64,000 nucleotides of DNA from Polytrichum commune (Eukaryota > Streptophyta > Polytrichopsida > Polytrichales > Polytrichaceae). Where the stretch lies: NCBI GenBank assembly GCA_950295325.1, contig OX485804.1, forward strand, positions 61,286,533 through 61,350,532, given 5' to 3'. Under the pieces are notes generated by a model, which worked only from the letters and a program-made list of their open reading frames with translations, was not told the origin of the DNA and did no database searches. Each line of letters begins with the position of its first letter. Position 1 is the stretch's first letter. Below, piece after piece: positions 59,137 to 64,000 of this stretch. Position numbers and translations under genes: made by a program.

Positions 59137-59155
59137 ATGGCTTGCATCGATTTAG
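59057..59155 (+). CDS. overlapping upstream ORF of the NCED gene
   Basis: The ATG at 59057 opens a 32-codon frame in another register (starts MESWQSVCERK, ends EWLASI) that stops at 59153-59155, 19 bases inside the NCED coding sequence. If the transcript starts upstream of 59057, ribosomes using this ATG would bypass the NCED start, so it could lower translation. It is seen in sequence only; expression and conservation are unknown. The upstream ATG has G at +4 but a weak -3 base (T). Confidence 0.4.
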   Translation: MESWQSVCERKAEKLSFRTALLSENVEWLASI

Positions 59156-60927
59156 CAGTTAGTAGAGGAAGCAGTGTTAGAAAGGTTGGCACCCCATCAT
59201 CCAGACTGAGCAGCGAGTATGCAGTGCGCAGTCCACAGGCAGTGGCGGTGCCACGCAAGAGCGACTTCGATCACTCCAAATTGTACACAACGGAGAAGCA
59301 GCAGCAGAAGAAGTCATCTTCTTCTTCGTCGTCGTCTGACTCACCATGCCTGATGACCCCAGCCGCCAAGCCTGCGAAGAAGCACCTCAACTTCGCACAG
59401 CGCCTCGCGGAGAAGGTGTTGGACACCGTGGAGCGCAACTTGGAGAGTCGACATTTGCGTGATGAGTCGCCGCTGCCATCAACGGTGGACCCCCATGTGC
59501 AGTTGGAGGGGAATTTCTACCCTGTGGAGGAGTCGGCAGCCCAGCACGGGTTGGAGGTCGATGGCACCTTGCCTGCGTGTTTGCACGGCGTGTATGTGCG
59601 CAATGGGCCTAACCCCCAATTTTTCCCAACGGGCAGGCACCACCTGTTCGATGGCGATGGGATGTTGCATGCGGTGACATTTGATCAAGGCTCGGTGAGC
59701 TATGCTTGCCGCTACACGCGCACGTACCGGTTTCGGGAGGAGGAGCGATGTGGGCGAGCATTCTTTCCCAAACCCATTGGCGAGCTGCATGGCTATGGCG
59801 GGGTGGCGAGGTTGCTCATGTACTGGACACGGTCGTTGTTGGGGATTCTGGATGCGTCACAGGGGATGGGGATGGCGAATGCGGGGTTGGTGTTCTTCAA
59901 TGGAAGGTTGCTTGCGATCTCGGAGGATGACATCCCCATGGAGGTGCGCATTACCGAAGAGAATGACATTGAGACCGTGGGCCGCTACGACTTTCATGGA
60001 CAGCTCAAGCATTCCATGATTGCGCATCCCAAGATAGACCCAGACACCGGGGAACTTTTCAGTCTCAGTTACAACGTTTTGTCGGCGCCGTATTTGAAAT
60101 ACTTGATTTTCTCTGCAGATGGTGAGAAGAAGGCCGAGGTGCCCGTCACATTGCCCGAGGCTGCCATGACCCATGACTTCGCCATCACCAAAAACTTCGT
60201 GGTCATCCCAGACCAACAGATCGTGTTCCGCCTCAAGGAAATGCTCACAGGTGGATCCCCGGTTGTGCTCGATGGCACCAAGGTGCCTCGCTTCGGCGTG
60301 ATGCCCCGGTACGCCACCTCCGAAGATGAGCTGCAATGGATCCAGGTCCCTGACTGCTTCTTCTTTCACTTATACAACGCTTGGGAAGAGGGTGACGAGG
60401 TTGTGGTCATTGGCTCCTCCATGACCCCGGCAGACATCATCTTCAAAACCTCCGAAGTGCCACGCGCAACACTCACCGAGGTTCGCTTAAACCGAACAAC
60501 AGGGCTGTCACGCAAACGTGACCTCGGCAGTTTGAACTTAGAAGTGGGAAAAATGAATCCCCAATACGTGGGCGTCCAGACCCAATTCATGTACCTCGCC
60601 ATAGTCGAACCATGGCCGAAGGTTTCGGGTCTCGCTAAAATGGATCTCCAGACCGGTGAAGTGGTTGCTCGATACAATTATGGCCCCAATCGGTTCGGGG
60701 GTGAGCCTGTGTTCGTTCCTCGCACCTCAGACCCTGGCGCTGCCGAGGATGACGGTTTTTTGCTTGCATTCATGCACGACGAGGATTCTGGCTTGTCTGA
60801 GCTTCTCGTGTTGGATGCGGCTTCTCCATCGTTGCAACCGGTGGCATCCGTGAAGCTGCCATCGCGAGTTCCTTACGGCTTCCACGGTGCCTTCATCCCC
60901 GCCGACGAGTTGTCCCGCAGGGCGTAA
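59137..60927 (+). CDS. NCED: 9-cis-epoxycarotenoid dioxygenase (NCED), intronless
   Basis: This 596-residue enzyme is expected to cut 9-cis-violaxanthin or 9'-cis-neoxanthin at the 11,12 bond in plastids, giving xanthoxin, the committed precursor of abscisic acid. The Ser-rich first ~80 residues (eight Ser at 60-67) look like a transit peptide. NFAQRLAEKVLDTVE (85-99) matches the amphipathic membrane-associating helix. Four iron-binding His are at 297 (AHPKIDP), 346 (MTHDF), 411 (FHLYNAWEE) and 583 (GFHGAF), almost the spacing of maize VP14. Second-shell Glu fit E263, E491 and E523. FDGDGMLH (171-178) is conserved. Start: in-frame TGA at 59092-59094, purine at -3 and G at +4. Odd point: residues 471-486 (GKMNPQYVGVQTQFMY) differ from the NRNLLGRKTR-type block I recall in angiosperms. 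CCD4 is the main alternative, but FHLYNAWEE favours NCED. No intron, as usual for NCED. Confidence 0.9.
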   Translation: MACIDLAVSRGSSVRKVGTPSSRLSSEYAVRSPQAVAVPRKSDFDHSKLYTTEKQQQKKSSSSSSSSDSPCLMTPAAKPAKKHLNFAQRLAEKVLDTVERNLESRHLRDESPLPSTVDPHVQLEGNFYPVEESAAQHGLEVDGTLPACLHGVYVRNGPNPQFFPTGRHHLFDGDGMLHAVTFDQGSVSYACRYTRTYRFREEERCGRAFFPKPIGELHGYGGVARLLMYWTRSLLGILDASQGMGMANAGLVFFNGRLLAISEDDIPMEVRITEENDIETVGRYDFHGQLKHSMIAHPKIDPDTGELFSLSYNVLSAPYLKYLIFSADGEKKAEVPVTLPEAAMTHDFAITKNFVVIPDQQIVFRLKEMLTGGSPVVLDGTKVPRFGVMPRYATSEDELQWIQVPDCFFFHLYNAWEEGDEVVVIGSSMTPADIIFKTSEVPRATLTEVRLNRTTGLSRKRDLGSLNLEVGKMNPQYVGVQTQFMYLAIVEPWPKVSGLAKMDLQTGEVVARYNYGPNRFGGEPVFVPRTSDPGAAEDDGFLLAFMHDEDSGLSELLVLDAASPSLQPVASVKLPSRVPYGFHGAFIPADELSRRA

Positions 60928-62000
60928 ACCTACACCCCCACAATTTTCTTCTCTTTTCTTTTCTTCCATTCCATTTGCCTTTCCCAGCAGAGTCAGAAGG
61001 ACGGACTGTAGTATTTTGCCGCCCGATTCTTTCATGTCCATACTGTCAAGTGTCACTTTGTACATCATTCATTTTCATCATTCTCACTGCTGCAATATCC
61101 CGGTTTTGTCTCCTCGCCCCTGGTCGTCCATTCGAGGCTCCGCCTCTCTTCAGAGCAACGCCATCAAGCCTCCCAGTCTAATTCAGACGCGCTGGAGCTA
61201 GCTTCGATAGGTTTTGTGCTGTTTTTTGTGGACTATACCACCCATGAGGATGTTCCTGGGATCAGCAACCTTGTGAAAAGAAGAATTGTAGCATTCAAGC
61301 ATTACCTCCAACATTTATAAAGAGATTTGATTTTTCCTTCCCATTTCCTCCCCCTCTCCTTCTGCTCTGTCTCCTCGTGTGAAGAGCATGCGCTTCTTGT
61401 TATAATGTATTGATGAATTAAAATGTGTGTGTGTGTGTGTGTGTCTCTCTCTCTCTCTTTCTCGCATTGTGTACTGTTGTTTGTCCTCTGCACATCCAGG
61501 CCTCTCTCACATTTTTATTTGTGGAATTTGCCACAGCGCCACCATTGCCAGGAAGGAATTTGGAACCTCTGCATCGATTGAATCCCAACTGCACAAAGTG
61601 TTTCGAATCTACCTCTTGATTGTTTGTCAGAAGCAAGCATTCACTTGAGGACAGTCATAAGCCCCCTTGGTAGTTTAGTTAACGTCAGGCTCTAGGCTTC
61701 GGGTCGCTCGCCAAATCTTCAAAACCGTCGGTTTTGGACGGTTATAGCATCTTTTCATCATACCCATTTTGTCCACCTTTTCGGTGGAAGTACAATGTTT
61801 CCATTTCCAAGCATCTTTATTGAAACGAATTGGTGATGCGAGGCCTTTAGGTATCTCAGGACACATAATATCCTGTGTTTGATTCCATTGCCGGTGGAGG
61901 TCTTCATGACACCAAAGACCTCAAAACCAGTCTTGCATCAAAAACAAAACACCAAGACCTCGAAACGTCAAAAGCACCGTTGGAAATCACATTGGCATGA
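60928..62000 (+). other. 3' flank of NCED with (TG)n(TC)n microsatellite
   Basis: The pyrimidine-rich sequence after the stop (CTTCTCTTTTCTTTTCTTCC) is probably 3' untranslated. TATAATGTATTGATGAATTAAAA near 61398-61420 could serve as a poly(A) region. It is followed by (GT)n(CT)n at about 61424-61460, which yields spurious open frames on both strands. No further exon is visible. Confidence 0.45.
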
Positions 62001-63780
62001 TCATTCTGAAATGGGTTGTGGCCAACAATGTGTGCACCTTCACAGGGACTTCATCTTGTCACTGCAGGCCTAGCCAAGTCTTCAAGTTCTTTTCTCTCAG
62101 TGCCCATGAAGGGGCAGGAGGACAAAAATGCTTTGAAGCAGCCCCTGCAATAAAGCTGCCCTGTAGTAAGTGGTCGTTGCTAGATTTGTGGGCCGTCAGT
62201 GGATTTATGATCACCTGCCCGGCCTCGCGTCAGACGTGTCAGCTGATTGACGGGTGTCAGCGCAGCCTCGGGATGGCTCCCAGCTCCTGCAGCGACGGGG
62301 GAACTAAACTTAACTTACTTTGGAAAAACCTATCTCCAAAGATGCGGCCACTTCTTCAAGACCCCTAGGGGCCGGCTATCTTTCCGTGTATACTTGGCAG
62401 CTGCAAATGCAAGCGTTCTCATGCAAAGCTGGTTACTCGGAGCAAGTCTCGGAGTAGCGTCAGAGCTAGCTAGAGTACTGGCAGTGAGGCGGGGAGCTCC
62501 GGTGGAGTGGCCACGTGACATGTATACCTACACAATTGCAATTTTTTGGCTTAACCCAAATTAAGCTTTTCAGCATCTCCCCCGTGACCTCATTCCCAAA
62601 AAAATACTGAGGAGAGCGACTTTCTGTAGCTCTCTACAACCAATTTACAGCAGTAGCAACACAGATAGGTTTCAACCATCATGTTTGTAAAATGGGTGCA
62701 ACAGATTAATCTCTGAAGTGTCCAGATTGGGCATGTCATTTTCAAAGAAGCTGTAACTTGGCACCTGTTGTTTCGAGGGATCATGTTTACTACTAGTATC
62801 AGTACCGGCATTTGCATTGGTGAAAATCCATGAAGTAGTCCTGTTCATGTTGGTGATACGAGGCCAAGAGATTGCCACTGCAGAGTAAATCAGCAGCATG
62901 ATGAGCCAGCTGCCAGATTCTCATGGGGAAACATTTCAACCACTAATTTAATAAGGGGAGAAACCACCTCAGGCTCAGGTTCTGACTGTAGCTTCAGACA
63001 CAGCGAATATCATAAAGGACACCCTCTAAGTATAAACTTCTACTAAGTGCGTGACTGGCCATCTTTTTACTGTAGGCTCTAAGTATGGTGAAAGATACGG
63101 CAAGCCGTGACCCATGGGGCCCATCCATACAAAGCACAATTCCTGCCTCGCTTGAGCTAAAGACAACACACTTACAAGACAAGGATTTGTTACGTCATGC
63201 ATGCAGAAGCACAGTGGGACGAATGAGTGTCCATTAATGTATGCCGATTAAGACACCTTCTCGCAAGATCTTGACAAGTGCATGGATCACGACGCAGGTG
63301 AGATCTAGGCTGCGATACTTCCTGGGAACTTGCCTCCTTCAAGAAAGATGTCATCAATCTTCACACAGGATTTATACATTTTGATGGAAAATATGAATTG
63401 CATTATCTGTTATTCAGGTAGATGGTGCTAAACCCATCACATTAAAGCACTTAGTGTGTGTGTGTTTCTATAATTAGACTGACGAGATTTGATTTCCCCT
63501 TTTTAGCAGTTGAAACGAGGTTCCAACGCACCAAAATTAACCTTATTTGAATCCCATGTGCAAAAGATATAAAGGTTCAAAGTTTTATTTTGTAGGTGAT
63601 CCAAAACCTACACATGAGCCCGGCACATGAGCTTGATGTTAAAGTGGCGGTCATTTCTCATAAGCAGTGAGGTTATAATTTTTGTGACTTACCATTTGAA
63701 AGGGTCTTTGTAATTCTAAAATGAAACTTAAATTAGTGTGCTATTTTGAGTATGTTTATTTAATAGTATTTTAGTTAATG
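62001..63780. other. no recognised gene
   Basis: Moderately GC-rich to 62520 with frames up to 123 codons and no motif; GCCACGTGACATG (near 62509) includes a G-box-type CACGTG. The remainder is ordinary intergenic sequence. Confidence 0.4.
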
Positions 63781-63789
63781 CCTTCTACC

Positions 63790-64000
63790 CTCACAAGTAC
63801 TCACACACATTCAAACTAATTAAGTGTGATTCAATGTAATCAAACTTAACTAACCAGAATTTGAAGGTAATTGAGCGCATGGCCTAAGTATCTACAAGTA
63901 TTCATACAGATTCAAACTAATTTAAGCCTGATTAAGTAAAAGTAAGCACATTAAACCTAATTACGTTTAATGAAGTCTAAACAAGTGTAATCAAGCACAT
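63790..64000. repeat. diverged tandem repeat, period about 101 bp, running off the window
   Basis: ACAAGTACTCACACACATTCAAACTAATT...TGATT (63795) recurs near 63895 as ACAAGTATTCATACAGATTCAAACTAATTT...TGATT, and CTAATTA/AATCAAGCACAT-like phrases continue to the end. At least two copies; the right limit lies outside. Confidence 0.5.

Noticed and set aside
59459-60677. Open frames of 72 to 170 codons in other registers and on the minus strand of the NCED gene
   Set aside because: They are shadows of the GC-richer NCED coding sequence, whose own frame carries all four iron ligands.
61302-61648. Overlapping small open frames downstream of NCED
   Set aside because: They span a (TG)n(TC)n microsatellite in the likely 3' untranslated region and have no conserved sequence.

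Overview
This window looks like a transposon-crowded, gene-poor stretch of a large land-plant nuclear genome. The only intact, confidently recognised gene is an intronless 596-codon carotenoid cleavage dioxygenase of the NCED type (59137-60927), the enzyme class that makes the abscisic acid precursor xanthoxin. One gene in 64 kb, many relics of six DNA-transposon types, a LINE, SINEs, long G/C homopolymers and interstitial TTTAGGG-type repeats all fit a plant. The dioxygenase differs from the angiosperm pattern as I remember it in one otherwise conserved block, so I lean to a non-seed plant (fern-like) or gymnosperm. That placement is inference.

Layout. 1-3370: two facing members of a PIF/Harbinger-like family, with a decayed accessory (NAM/Myb-like) reading frame on + and a transposase C-terminus on -. 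6419-10155: an unrecognised minus-strand coding relic split by a 1814-bp hAT-like element (7417-9230) with a perfect 8-bp target duplication; that element carries about 1.3 kb of C-rich satellite. 12455-17409: a probable 5-kb element whose ends match a small MITE family, with another MITE nested inside it. 18955-20670: a 152-bp tandem repeat followed by a broken Harbinger transposase. 21971-24840: a foldback, a SINE-like unit, a MITE and the 3' part of a LINE. 30164-30378: a SINE bounded by a 16-bp target duplication. 31650-32059, 37006-37434, 37717-37907, 40697-40764, 42552-42749, 51336-51696, 54858-55085 and 56293-56505: small non-autonomous elements. 38631-39528: a deleted Tc1-type DD34E element. 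46937-47794: a complete-ended pogo-like element with a transposase tail. 52545-52904: a hAT transposase C-terminus. 57780-61300: the GC-richer gene island of the NCED gene.

The most distinctive signal is a family of non-autonomous elements that end in CTCGGGG.../...CCCCGAG, with G-runs from 6 to 24 bases. Three copies have perfect 8-bp target duplications, and a likely 5-kb relative is present. The other strong points are the satellite-carrying hAT element, a three-copy hAT MITE family with T2/A7 target sites, and a DD34E Tc1 relic in a plant. All transposase genes seen here are broken, so elements with good target duplications must have been mobilised by proteins encoded elsewhere. Boundaries and duplications were read by eye from the sequence; family names rest on remembered motifs, without database searches.
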